NCBI RefSeq assembly: GCF_004015185.1
Contig: NZ_CP025746.1
Coordinates: 2,125,776-2,189,775, forward strand
From: Clostridium manihotivorum
GTDB taxonomy: Bacteria; Bacillota; Clostridia; Clostridiales; Clostridiaceae
Length of the DNA stretch: 64,000 nucleotides
Direction: 5' to 3'
The notes beneath the pieces were generated by a model. It did no database searches. It saw only the letters and a program-made list of their open reading frames with translations, and was not told the DNA's origin. The translations under genes were made by a program, and so were the position numbers. Below are positions 55,393 to 64,000 of this stretch, one piece after another. Numbering within the stretch: position 1 is the stretch's first letter; each line of letters opens with the position of its first letter.

Positions 55393-56481
55393 ATGAAAAA
55401 GTTATTGGTGGGTTTATTAACGGCTGCAATGATGTTCACTATGACAGCTTGCGGTACAAGTAAGACAGGAGATAGCGTTGCTGCTTCTGCTACAAAAAAG
55501 AAAATAGGTATAGCAATGCCTACAAAGTCTTCTCAAAGATGGATTGATGATGGAAACAACATGGTGTCAGAGCTTAAAAAGTTAGGATATGATACTGATC
55601 TTCAATACGCAGAAGACGTTGTAGAAAATCAGGTTTCTCAAATTGAAAACATGATTACCAAAGGAGCTAATCTTCTAGTTGTAGCTTCAATAGATGGAGA
55701 AGCTTTATCAGATGTACTTCAAAAGGCTAAAGACGCTAATATTCCAGTTATATCCTATGACAGATTAATAAAGAAGACTTCCAATGTGGATTACTATGTA
55801 AGTTTTGATAACTTTAAGGTAGGAGTTCTACAAGGTCAATATATAGAAGAGAAATTAGGCTTAAAAGATGGAAAAGGTCCTTTTAACATAGAACTATTTG
55901 CTGGTTCACCAGATGATAATAATGCTTATTATTTCTTTGATGGAGCTATGTCTGTACTAAAACCATATATAGATAAAGGTAAATTAGTAGTAAAGAGTGG
56001 ACAGACTAAATTTGATCAGATGGCTATTTTGAGATGGGATGGAGCGACAGCTCAATCAAGAATGGATAATCTTTTAAGTAAGTATTATGCAACAGATAAG
56101 GTAGATGTAGTTTTATCACCATTTGACGGAATTTCAATGGGTATAATTTCATCATTAAAGGGTGTTGGATATGGTAAAGGCGATAAGAAGATGCCTTTAG
56201 TTACAGGACAAGATGCAGAATTAGCTTCAGTAAAATCTATAATTGCTGGTGACCAAACTGAAACAATATTTAAGGATACCAGAATACTGGCTAAGCAAGC
56301 AGCAAAGATGGCAGATCAAATGATAAAGGGAGAAAAAGTAGAGGTTAATGATGAAAAGACATATAACAATGGTAATAAAGTAGTTCCATCCTTCCTATGT
56401 GTTCCGGTAAATGTGGATAAGGATAACTACAAGAAGGAATTAGTAGACAGTGGTTACTATAGTGAGGATAAACTTAAATAG
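55393..56481 (+). CDS. chvE: ChvE-type sugar ABC transporter binding lipoprotein
   Basis: 362 residues. A signal peptide ends in the lipobox MTAC at about residue 20. The mature domain follows the ChvE/XylF pattern: [107 protein letters not shown] and [18 protein letters not shown]. ChvE binds several monosaccharides, including xylose, arabinose, glucose and galactose. The matching ATPase and permease follow, so this is a complete GguAB-ChvE type system. The ribosome site AAAGGGG is 8 nt before the ATG. The IS ends 73 nt upstream. Confidence 0.92.
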   Translation: MKKLLVGLLTAAMMFTMTACGTSKTGDSVAASATKKKIGIAMPTKSSQRWIDDGNNMVSELKKLGYDTDLQYAEDVVENQVSQIENMITKGANLLVVASIDGEALSDVLQKAKDANIPVISYDRLIKKTSNVDYYVSFDNFKVGVLQGQYIEEKLGLKDGKGPFNIELFAGSPDDNNAYYFFDGAMSVLKPYIDKGKLVVKSGQTKFDQMAILRWDGATAQSRMDNLLSKYYATDKVDVVLSPFDGISMGIISSLKGVGYGKGDKKMPLVTGQDAELASVKSIIAGDQTETIFKDTRILAKQAAKMADQMIKGEKVEVNDEKTYNNGNKVVPSFLCVPVNVDKDNYKKELVDSGYYSEDKLK

Positions 56482-56579
56482 TAGAATTAGTTAGAGTTTA
56501 TTAATTAACACATGTAATTAATAATCAAAATCTTCGACATTTAGTTTGAAACGAAGAATTTAAATTGAAGTGTTTTATT

Positions 56580-56670
56580 TAAAGATGTACCAGTTGAGTT
56601 TGAAAACGATTATGCAATCTATTTTGCTCTTGGGAGAAGTGTAGATTTCAGTACCAATTGGTACATCTTT
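56580..56670 (+). promoter_or_regulatory. Long hairpin between binding-protein and ATPase genes
   Basis: AAAGATGTACCAGTTG (56580) pairs with CAATTGGTACATCTTT ending at 56669. An inner TGAAA..TCTA/TAGATTTCA stem surrounds the loop TTTTGCTCTTGGGAGAAG. It shares its outer arm with the hairpin before ndk at 22954. A cre-like word, TGAAAACGATTATG, is inside at 56600. It may limit transcription beyond chvE so that the binding protein is made in excess. Confidence 0.5.
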
Positions 56671-56716
56671 ATAAAATTACATCTCAAACTTTACTAAAAC
56701 AAGGAGATGATTAAAG

Positions 56717-58279
56717 ATGTCGGAAGTTCTTTTAGAGATGAAAAATATTGTTAAGACCTTTCCAGGTGTAAAAGCTCTAAATAACGTTAATTTAAAAGTT
56801 AAAAAAGGAGAGATTCATTCTTTAGTAGGGGAAAATGGGGCTGGTAAGTCTACTTTGATGAAGGTTTTAAGTGGAGTTTATCCCCATGGAACATATGAAG
56901 GAGATATTCTTTTTGATGGAAAGGTATGTAGTTTTGCAAGTATCAAAGAAAGTGAAAAGCTTGGAATTGTTATCATACATCAAGAGCTTGCTTTGATTCC
57001 ATATCTATCTATAGCCGAGAACATATATTTAGGAAATGAGCTGAGTAAAAATAAACCTTTAAATCGTGGAGTTATTGACTGGACGCAGACTAGATTATCA
57101 ACCTCTGTACTTTTAAAATCTGTAGGGTTAGATGAAGACCCAGAGACCCCTATTATAAATCTTGGGGTAGGTAAACAGCAGTTAGTAGAAATAGCAAAGG
57201 CTTTATCTAAAAATGTAAGACTTCTTATTTTAGATGAACCTACAGCTGCTTTAAATGAAGATGATAGTGAAAACTTACTCAACCTTATGGTGGAGTTAAA
57301 GAATAAAGGAATCTCATGCATATTGATATCTCACAAATTAAATGAGGTTTCTAAGGTGGCGGATTCAATCACAATTTTAAGAGATGGAGCAACCATAGAA
57401 ACAATAGATGTTGGAGATGAAAAAATAAGTGAAGACAGAATTATAAAGGGTATGGTTGGAAGAGACCTTACTGATCGTTTCCCAAAACGAGATAATGTAA
57501 AAATCGGAGAAGTGTTTTTTGAAGTTAAGAACTGGGAGGTATATCACCCTCTACAGGAAGATAGAAAAATAATCGACAATGTAAATCTTAACATAAGAAA
57601 AGGTGAAGTTGTTGGAATAGCAGGACTTATGGGAGCAGGTAGAACAGAGTTTGCCATGAGTGTCTTTGGAAAATCCTATGGTAAGAAAATAAGCGGGAAG
57701 GTTATAAAAGATGGGAAAGAGCTGCATCTAAACAATGTAAGCAAAGCTATTGAAAGTGGTATAGCTTACGTTACTGAGGATAGAAAGAGTGCAGGACTTA
57801 TATTAATGGATGATATTAAGAAAAATATTTCAATGGCTAACTTAAAAAAGATTACTAAAAATCTAGTTGTAAATGAAAATGAAGAAATCTTAGTTGCAGA
57901 AGATTTTAGAAATAAGATGAACATAAAATCGCCAAATGTCTTTCAAGCTACAGGAAACCTAAGTGGAGGAAACCAGCAAAAGGTAGTACTTAGTAAATGG
58001 ATTTTTACAGATCCTGATCTCCTTATATTGGATGAGCCTACTAGAGGTATAGATGTAGGAGCTAAATATGAAATTTATACAATAATAAATAAGTTAGTTG
58101 AAGAGGGAAAAGGAGTACTTTTGATTTCTTCAGAGCTTCCTGAAGTATTAGGTATGTGTGACAGAATATACGTAATGAACGAAGGAAGGTTAGTAGGAGA
58201 GTTAGATGGTAAGGATGCCACTCAAGAAAAGATTATGAAATATATAGTTAATAATCATAGGGGGAAGGAAAATGGATAA
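56717..58279 (+). CDS. gguA: GguA/MmsA-type sugar ABC transporter ATPase
   Basis: 520 residues with two ABC modules. First: [63 protein letters not shown] and [15 protein letters not shown]. Second: [46 protein letters not shown] and [19 protein letters not shown]. The insertion [10 protein letters not shown] is typical of the XylG/GguA group. It overlaps gguB by 8 nt. Start behind AAGGAG. Confidence 0.92.
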   Translation: MSEVLLEMKNIVKTFPGVKALNNVNLKVKKGEIHSLVGENGAGKSTLMKVLSGVYPHGTYEGDILFDGKVCSFASIKESEKLGIVIIHQELALIPYLSIAENIYLGNELSKNKPLNRGVIDWTQTRLSTSVLLKSVGLDEDPETPIINLGVGKQQLVEIAKALSKNVRLLILDEPTAALNEDDSENLLNLMVELKNKGISCILISHKLNEVSKVADSITILRDGATIETIDVGDEKISEDRIIKGMVGRDLTDRFPKRDNVKIGEVFFEVKNWEVYHPLQEDRKIIDNVNLNIRKGEVVGIAGLMGAGRTEFAMSVFGKSYGKKISGKVIKDGKELHLNNVSKAIESGIAYVTEDRKSAGLILMDDIKKNISMANLKKITKNLVVNENEEILVAEDFRNKMNIKSPNVFQATGNLSGGNQQKVVLSKWIFTDPDLLILDEPTRGIDVGAKYEIYTIINKLVEEGKGVLLISSELPEVLGMCDRIYVMNEGRLVGELDGKDATQEKIMKYIVNNHRGKENG

Positions 58280-59438
58280 TATAAAGAAAATATTTAAAAA
58301 TAATATCAGACAATACGGAATGATAATAGCATTAATATCTATAATAATTCTTTTTCAGATTTTGACCGGAGGTTCATTGCTAAAACCTTTAAATGTTACT
58401 AATTTGATATTACAGAATAGTTATATATTGGTACTAGCTATTGGAATGCTTTTGGTAATAGTTGACTTTAATGTAGACTTGTCTGTCGGATCAGTAGCTG
58501 CCTTCATAGGAGCTCTAGCTGCAATTTTTATGGTTACTAATAAGATGCCTTTTGTTTTAGCTATAGTAATAAGTTTAGTAGTTGGTGCTCTTATTGGAGC
58601 ATTTCAAGGTTTTTGGGTTTCATATGTCAAGATACCATCCTTTATAGTAACCTTGGCTAGTATGCTTATCTTTAGAGGATTAACGATGATAACGCTAAAG
58701 GGACAATCTATAGGGCCTTTCCCTACAGGTTTTCAAAAGATAGCATCAGGTTTTATCCCAGATTTCTTTCATGGTAAAGGAATTCATATAACCACTGTTT
58801 TAATAGGAATAATAGGTTCGATAATATATATTATAAGTCAAATAAAGAAGAAACAAACTCAACAAAAATACGGCTTTGCACAAGAATCTATAGGGGTTTT
58901 TGTAGCAAAAATAGTAGTTGTGTTATTGGCTGTGAATGCCTTCACAATAGTACTTGCTGAGTATAGAGGACTTCCAAATGTTCTTGTGTTATTATTTATA
59001 CTTATTGCCGGATATACTTTCATTACAAGTAAAACTATAATAGGAAGAAGAATATACGCAGTTGGAGGAAATGAAAAAGCTGCTGCCTTATCTGGTATTA
59101 AGACTAAGAAGGTTACTTTCTGGGTATTTATAAACATGGGAGTTTTAGCAGCTTTATCTGGTCTAGTTTTTGCAGCAAGACTTAATGCTGGTACACCTAA
59201 GGCAGGTAATGGATTTGAGCTTGATGCCATCGCAGCTTGTTATATAGGAGGAGCTTCCGCTAGTGGTGGAGTAGGAACTATAATAGGAGCAATTATTGGT
59301 GGTTTAGTTATGGGAGTAATGAATAACGGTATGTCCCTTGTAGGTTTAGGTATTGATTGGCAACAAGCCATAAAAGGTATGGTATTACTACTTGCAGTTG
59401 CTTTTGATATATATACAAAATCAAAAAGTGGCAAATAA
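58272..59438 (+). CDS. gguB: GguB/MmsB-type sugar ABC transporter permease
   Basis: 388 residues with about ten membrane segments. [99 protein letters not shown] and [19 protein letters not shown] are those of the XylH/GguB group. The central loop (about 190-220) is longer than in RbsC-type permeases, as expected. Coupled to gguA by overlap. Confidence 0.92.
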   Translation: MDNIKKIFKNNIRQYGMIIALISIIILFQILTGGSLLKPLNVTNLILQNSYILVLAIGMLLVIVDFNVDLSVGSVAAFIGALAAIFMVTNKMPFVLAIVISLVVGALIGAFQGFWVSYVKIPSFIVTLASMLIFRGLTMITLKGQSIGPFPTGFQKIASGFIPDFFHGKGIHITTVLIGIIGSIIYIISQIKKKQTQQKYGFAQESIGVFVAKIVVVLLAVNAFTIVLAEYRGLPNVLVLLFILIAGYTFITSKTIIGRRIYAVGGNEKAAALSGIKTKKVTFWVFINMGVLAALSGLVFAARLNAGTPKAGNGFELDAIAACYIGGASASGGVGTIIGAIIGGLVMGVMNNGMSLVGLGIDWQQAIKGMVLLLAVAFDIYTKSKSGK

Positions 59439-59476
59439 TTAAAGAGCTTTTTAACATTACTTTAATGATTAGTTAA

Positions 59477-59531
59477 AAGACGTACTATTTTATATTGGAA
59501 CGCTGTTCTAATATGAAGTAGTACGTCTTAA
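59477..59531. terminator. Bidirectional terminator between gguB and suf operon
   Basis: Long hairpin: AAGACGTACTATTT and TATTGGAAC on the left pair with GTTCTAATAT and AAGTAGTACGTCTT on the right, around CGCT. Convergent genes end on both sides. Its outer arm AGACGTACTA resembles the AGATGTACCA arm of the hairpins at 22954 and 56580. Confidence 0.75.
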
Positions 59532-59539
59532 TAGTTTTC

Positions 59540-59968
59540 TTATTCACTTTTTATAGCTTCATTTAGAGTGTGCCAAGCTAGAACTGCACATTTAACTCTA
59601 GCAGGCATATTAGATATATTTTTGAATATAAGAGCATCTTCTAATTTTTCTAGCTCTTCATCATCAGTGATATCTTTCTTAATCATAGAAATAAAAGTGT
59701 TTACAAGCTCTAAAGCTTCAGTTTTTCTCTTGCCTTTAATAAGGTCTATCATTATTGAAGTTGAAGCTTGAGATATAGCGCAGCCTGTTCCTGTGAAAGC
59801 AGCATCTTTTATAAAGTCACCTTCAAATTTAATTTCAAGCTGTATTTCGTCACCACAACTAGGATTATGGCCTTTTTCTACTCTATCTAGTACTTCAAGA
59901 TGACGCTTATTTCTAGTTGAATTGTTGTGTTCCATTATTAATTGAGTATAAATATTACTTAGATCCAT
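59540..59968 (-). CDS. sufU: Fe-S cluster assembly protein SufU
   Basis: 142 residues from the ATG at 59968, which follows AGGAGG. Zinc-binding, IscU-like sulfur acceptor that takes persulfide from SufS in Gram-positive bacteria. The three conserved cysteines are in GHNPSCGDEI, FTGTGCAISQAS and ARVKCAVLAWHTL, with the SufU-type spacer between the second and third. The start overlaps the 3' end of sufS by 14 nt. Last gene of the operon. Confidence 0.95.
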   Translation of the reverse strand: MDLSNIYTQLIMEHNNSTRNKRHLEVLDRVEKGHNPSCGDEIQLEIKFEGDFIKDAAFTGTGCAISQASTSIMIDLIKGKRKTEALELVNTFISMIKKDITDDEELEKLEDALIFKNISNMPARVKCAVLAWHTLNEAIKSE

Positions 59969-61181
59969 AACCAAATAACCTCCTAGCATACTCTAGTGCA
60001 GAAACTAAAGCATCTATATCTTCCTTATTATTGTAGACTGAAACGCTAAGTCTGCAAGTGGAATTTATATTAAGATATCTCATTAGTGGTTGGGCACAAT
60101 GATTTCCAGCTCTTACACACACACCTTTTGAATCAAGAATTGTTGCTAAGTCATGAGGATGTATACCATCTATTGTAAATGATATTACAGATCCTAAAAG
60201 ATCCTTATTACTTGTAGTATAAATCTTCACAAATCCTAATTCGTTCAATTTATCATAAGCATAAGATATAATTTCATGCTCATGTTTCATTATATTGTCA
60301 ATACCTATAGAGTTTATAAAGTCTATAGCTTCAGATAAACCTATGACACCTTCGACATTTTGAGTTCCACCTTCAAATTTATGAGGTAATTCATCAAAGG
60401 TTGTTTCTTGTTCATATACATATTCAACCATGTCCCCACCGTAAAGGAAGGGAGGCATTTCTTCAAGAAGCTCTTGTTTTCCGTATAAAACACCGATGCC
60501 CATAGGAGCGAACATTTTATGACCAGAAAAAACTAAGAAATCTGCATCTAATTTTTGAACATCTACTTTTCTATGGGCTATGCTTTGAGCAGCATCTACA
60601 ACAACCTTTGCACCTACAGCATGAGCTTTATGAATAATATACTCAACTGGATTTAAAGTACCTAGAACATTGGATGCATGACCTATAGCGACAAGCTTTG
60701 TTTTCGATGTTATCTTTTTATCTATTTCTTCCTGAGTATACTCATAGTCGGGGCTTAAATAGAAGTAGTTTAATTTGCAGCCTTTAGCTTTTGCTATTTG
60801 CTGCCAAGGAATAAGGTTTGAATGGTGTTCTGTTATTCCTATAACTATTTCATCATCTTTGTTTAAGTTGAAGTTACCGTAAGAGTAGGCTATAAGGTTA
60901 AGAGCTTCAGTGGTACCTTTGGTAAAGATAACTTCCTTAGAAGACTTTGCATTTATAAAATCCTTAACTTTTTCTCTTCCTTGCTCAAAGCTATCGGTAG
61001 CCATAACGCTTAAAGTATAAGCTCCTCTATGAGGATTTGCATTTATTTCCCTATAGTATTTGTTCAAAGCTTCTATTACAGAAGTTGGCTTTTGAGTGGT
61101 GGCAGCACTATCAAGATATACCACTGGTAAGCCATTGAAGCTCTGATCTAAAATAGGAAATAATTCTTTTAAGTTATTCAT
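59955..61181 (-). CDS. sufS: Cysteine desulfurase SufS
   Basis: 408-residue PLP enzyme releasing sulfur from cysteine. VYLDSAATTQKPTSVIEAL, ITEHHSNLIPWQQIA, VVDAAQSIAHRKVDV, LVFSGHKMFAPMGIGVLYG (PLP Lys), KFEGGTQNVEGVIGL and RAGNHCAQPLMRYL (persulfide Cys) identify the type II (SufS) enzyme. The start overlaps the sufD end by 8 nt. Confidence 0.96.
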   Translation of the reverse strand: MNNLKELFPILDQSFNGLPVVYLDSAATTQKPTSVIEALNKYYREINANPHRGAYTLSVMATDSFEQGREKVKDFINAKSSKEVIFTKGTTEALNLIAYSYGNFNLNKDDEIVIGITEHHSNLIPWQQIAKAKGCKLNYFYLSPDYEYTQEEIDKKITSKTKLVAIGHASNVLGTLNPVEYIIHKAHAVGAKVVVDAAQSIAHRKVDVQKLDADFLVFSGHKMFAPMGIGVLYGKQELLEEMPPFLYGGDMVEYVYEQETTFDELPHKFEGGTQNVEGVIGLSEAIDFINSIGIDNIMKHEHEIISYAYDKLNELGFVKIYTTSNKDLLGSVISFTIDGIHPHDLATILDSKGVCVRAGNHCAQPLMRYLNINSTCRLSVSVYNNKEDIDALVSALEYARRLFGYGSK

Positions 61182-62283
61182 TTTGAAGCCTGTTCTTTAC
61201 AGAATCCATTAATTGCTGCCTTAGATCTTCTACTGGAATCTTATCTATTATTGGTGTTAGATAACCTTCAATCATAAGCTTCTTAGCATTTATTTCACTT
61301 ATACCTCTGCTCATAAGATAGAATAGAGCATCTTCATCTATCTTACCTGCTGAAGCAGCATGCTGTCCTTCAACATCATGTTCTTCACAAAGCAGTAACG
61401 GTATTGAGTTATTTCTAGCGTTCTTAGATAGAAGCATTACGTATTCTTCTTCAGAGCCTTTGGACTTTGAAGCGCCAGTTTTAAAATCAAGTGTTCCTCT
61501 AAAAGTCTTTTTAGCCTTATCTGCTAAAACACCCTTTACATCTATATTACTAGTGGTTTTCTTACCTAGGTGAGTCATTTTATAATTAATATCTATTAGC
61601 CTATCGGAATCACCGTAATATATTGACTCTATGGTGCTTTCGCTGTTATTTCCTGAAAGTACTGAGGAGTAATTGGTAATTGCCTTTTTAGCACCTAGTT
61701 CTATAGGAACTAAGTTAACTTTAGCGCCTTCTTCAACCATAGAAAATAATGAATTAAAGTGGTTAGTGTTATAGTTTAAATCTTGAACTACATAAAGGTT
61801 TATAGTAGCTCCCTTTTTAGCTAGTATTTTAGTTAATCCATTGTGATAGTAGGCTTCCTCATCCTTAGAGGTATATTTAACTAGTATACTTACTGTGCTG
61901 TTTTCTCCCACAAATATTAAACTTTTATCTATAAGCTTAGGATTCTTAGTATTTAATTCATAATCTACATAAATTAATTCATCCACAGTTTTGTTAGCTG
62001 GTACAGTTAGAGCAAAGCCAGCGTTGCTTGATTCTATAATTTCTTCAAGCTGTATTTTTGAAACTCCTTCATAATCACTATCGCTAAATAGCGCTTCCAG
62101 AGTTTGTGCCTTTGCTATGGGATGAAGGGAGTATTCTGGAGTTTCTTTGAATTCACAATATTCTCTCTCATAATTTTCTTCAGGTATATCTATTTCTTCC
62201 TTTAAGGAAACACTGTTTATCTTAAGCCATCTAAATGTGCTTACCGGTATTTGATTTAACTCTTTTAAAATCTTGTTTTCCAA
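61174..62283 (-). CDS. sufD: Fe-S cluster assembly scaffold protein SufD
   Basis: 369 residues. Beta-helical partner of SufB in the SufBCD scaffold. Recognised by the C-terminal block [50 protein letters not shown] and [23 protein letters not shown]. The N-terminal helical part is diverged, as usual for SufD. It lies 13 nt after sufB. Confidence 0.94.
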   Translation of the reverse strand: [369 protein letters not shown]

Positions 62284-62296
62284 TCTTCACCCCTCC

Positions 62297-63697
62297 TTAT
62301 CCTATAGTGCCTTCAAGCTCGATATTAATTAAATTATTCATTTCTACAGCATATTCTAGAGGGAGTTCCTTTGTGATAGGATCTACGAAACCTCTAACTA
62401 TCATAGCTTTAGCTTCTTCTTCGTCTATACCTCTGCTCATCAAGTAGAATATAGCTTCGTCGCTTATTCTTCCTATCTTAGCTTCGTGTCCGATATCTAC
62501 TTCATCATTTTCAATCTGTATCACAGGTATTGTGTCTGACTTTGATTTGCTGTCCAGCATCAATGATTCGCAAGATACATAAGATTTTGAATTAACAGCG
62601 TTGCTATTTATTTTTACTACACCTCTATAAACTGCAGTTCCACCATCTTTTGAGATAGATTTTGAGTGTATAGTTGATGAAGTGTTTGGAGCAGCGTGAA
62701 CCACCTTAGTACCAGTATCAAGGGTTTGACCGCTTGAAGCAAAAGTTATTCCAGTAAACTCAGATTTAGCACCTTCACCTTTTAATATACTCATTGGGTA
62801 AAGCATAGAAACCTTTGAACCAAAGGATCCGGATACCCATTCTATAGTACCGTTCTTTTCTACAACACATCTTTTTGTATTAAGATTTAACATGTTTCTA
62901 GACCAGTTTTCAATGGTTGAATATCTTAGCTTTGCATCTTCTCTTACGAATAGTTCTACGCATCCAGCATGTAGGTTGGTTACGCTATATTTTGGAGCTG
63001 AGCAACCTTCTATAAAATGAAGCTTTGCTCCCTTTTCTACAATTATAAGAGTATGTTCAAACTGACCAGAACCAGGAGAGTTTAATCTGAAGTAGCTTTG
63101 AAGTGGAATATCTACTTGAACTCCTTCAGGAACATATACAAAGGAGCCACCAGACCAAACAGCACCATGAAGTGCAGCAAACTTATGATCACTAGGAGGA
63201 ACAAGTTTCATAAAATGTTCTCTCACTATATCTTCATAGTCTCTAACTGCAGTTTCCATATCTGTATATACTACGCCTTGTTTAACTAGTTCTTCCTTAA
63301 CATTGTGGTAAACAACTTCTGAATCATATTGAGCACCTACACCGGCTAGTGACTCTCTTTCAGCTTGAGGTATACCAAGTCTTTCGAAAGTGCTTTTTAT
63401 ATCTTCAGGGACCTTATCCCAAGAACCAGTCATAGGGGTGTCTGGCTTAACGTAGGTTACGATGTTATCCATATCAAGTTCGCTTATATCTGGTCCCCAA
63501 GTTGGTACAGATATAGAATTGTATATTCTCAAAGATTTAAGTCTAAAGTTTAACATCCATTCTGGTTCATTCTTTTCTTTTGATATGTTAATTATGATCT
63601 CTTCAGTTAATCCTTTTTCTGACTTGTAACTAAAATTGTCTTCATTATAGATATCATAAATACCTCTATCTATATCCTCAACATATGTTTTACTCAT
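62297..63697 (-). CDS. sufB: Fe-S cluster assembly scaffold protein SufB
   Basis: 466 residues, full length. Scaffold on which clusters are built. [43 protein letters not shown]-type [69 protein letters not shown] and the C-terminal [26 protein letters not shown] are diagnostic. It follows sufC by 8 nt. Confidence 0.96.
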   Translation of the reverse strand: [466 protein letters not shown]

Positions 63698-63705
63698 CTC
63701 ATCAC

Positions 63706-64000
63706 CTACTTATTTATCTCACTTAGGAATTTTTCAAAACCGTTAGTGTTTATTTCTTCAACTAAAGCTGCGTCGCCAGTATGAATTATCTTACCATCTA
63801 CTAACACGTGGACAAAATCTGGAGTAATATGCTCTAGTATTTTTGTATTATGAGTTATTATAAGCATTGAATTATTCTCGTTCTTATACATGCTTACACC
63901 TTGAGATACAAGTTTTACTGCATCTACGTCTAGACCTGAATCAGTTTCATCTAATATTGCTAGTTTAGGCTCTAGAAGTATCATTTGAAGAATTTCATTT
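63706..64000 (-). CDS. sufC: Fe-S cluster assembly ATPase SufC, N-terminus outside window
   Basis: The reverse strand is open from the window end to a stop at 63706, giving 97 codons, the C-terminal 40 percent of the protein. NEILQMILLEPKLAILDETDSGLDVDAVK contains Walker B and the D-loop in the SufC-specific form, MLIITHNTKILEHI is the switch His, and PDFVHVLVDGKIIHTGDAALVEEI is the C-terminal motif. It powers SufBCD. Gene order sufCBDSU is the normal Firmicute order. Confidence 0.94.
   Translation of the reverse strand, partial: NEILQMILLEPKLAILDETDSGLDVDAVKLVSQGVSMYKNENNSMLIITHNTKILEHITPDFVHVLVDGKIIHTGDAALVEEINTNGFEKFLSEINK

Noticed and set aside
58859..59434. Minus-strand open frames inside gguB
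   Set aside because: Shadows of a clear permease gene, without ribosome sites or recognisable motifs.

Overview
The window is AT-rich and reads as the chromosome of a spore-forming, anaerobic Firmicute of the Clostridium type. The signs are the sporulation gene yunB, the bifunctional AdhE of fermentative clostridia, the sufCBDSU order, a lysine riboswitch, the frequent TTG and GTG starts, and strong AGGAGG-type ribosome sites. Genes lie on both strands in short operons separated by intrinsic terminators. I saw no rRNA, tRNA or CRISPR array.

Layout. 1-5.6 kb: 3' part of dusA, a class II photolyase, then a lysine riboswitch and attenuator leading into an internally deleted aspartokinase, followed by a group IIC intron inserted just behind the lysC terminator. 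5.6-15.6 kb: DUF554 protein, M20 amidohydrolase, a lipoprotein, a hemolysin III-type protein, a DUF1836 plus BusR-like regulator pair convergent with an Opu-type osmolyte ABC transporter, and an HD protein. 15.8-23.5 kb: adhE, dapF, small proteins, speDE, acylphosphatase, ndk. 23.7-28 kb: potABCD with an XRE-cupin regulator, which together with speDE makes a polyamine synthesis and uptake neighbourhood. 28.3-36.6 kb: GNAT/DJ-1 fusion, small membrane and hypothetical proteins, a class A PBP, yunB, hpt, hflX. 36.6-38.1 kb: a MITE-like repeat and a broken IS630 element. 38.1-43.1 kb: hypothetical proteins, a nucleotidyltransferase, a MocR regulator, yigZ, yebC.

43.1-46.2 kb is an accessory segment bracketed by two copies of the yebC 3' end. 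It carries a flavoprotein, a decayed serine recombinase and an orphan Imm26-type immunity gene. 46.3-48.6 kb holds a TPR-GAF-GGDEF protein. 48.9-59.4 kb holds two sugar ABC transporters, a DeoR-controlled ribose-type operon and a ChvE/GguAB-type operon, separated by an insertion sequence. 59.5-64 kb is the suf Fe-S assembly operon, cut by the window end.

Points of most interest: the riboswitch-controlled, in-frame-deleted lysC; the IIC intron whose reverse transcriptase has YMDD instead of YADD; a perfect inverted repeat over the opu promoter as a candidate operator for the c-di-AMP-type regulator next door; a family of short inverted-repeat elements directly behind stop codons; the yebC-bracketed segment; a JAMM-like signature in the N-terminus of HflX; and hairpins at unrelated loci that share the same arm sequence. 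No complete, clearly new multi-gene system was found. Functional calls rest on reading motifs by eye, without database searches.
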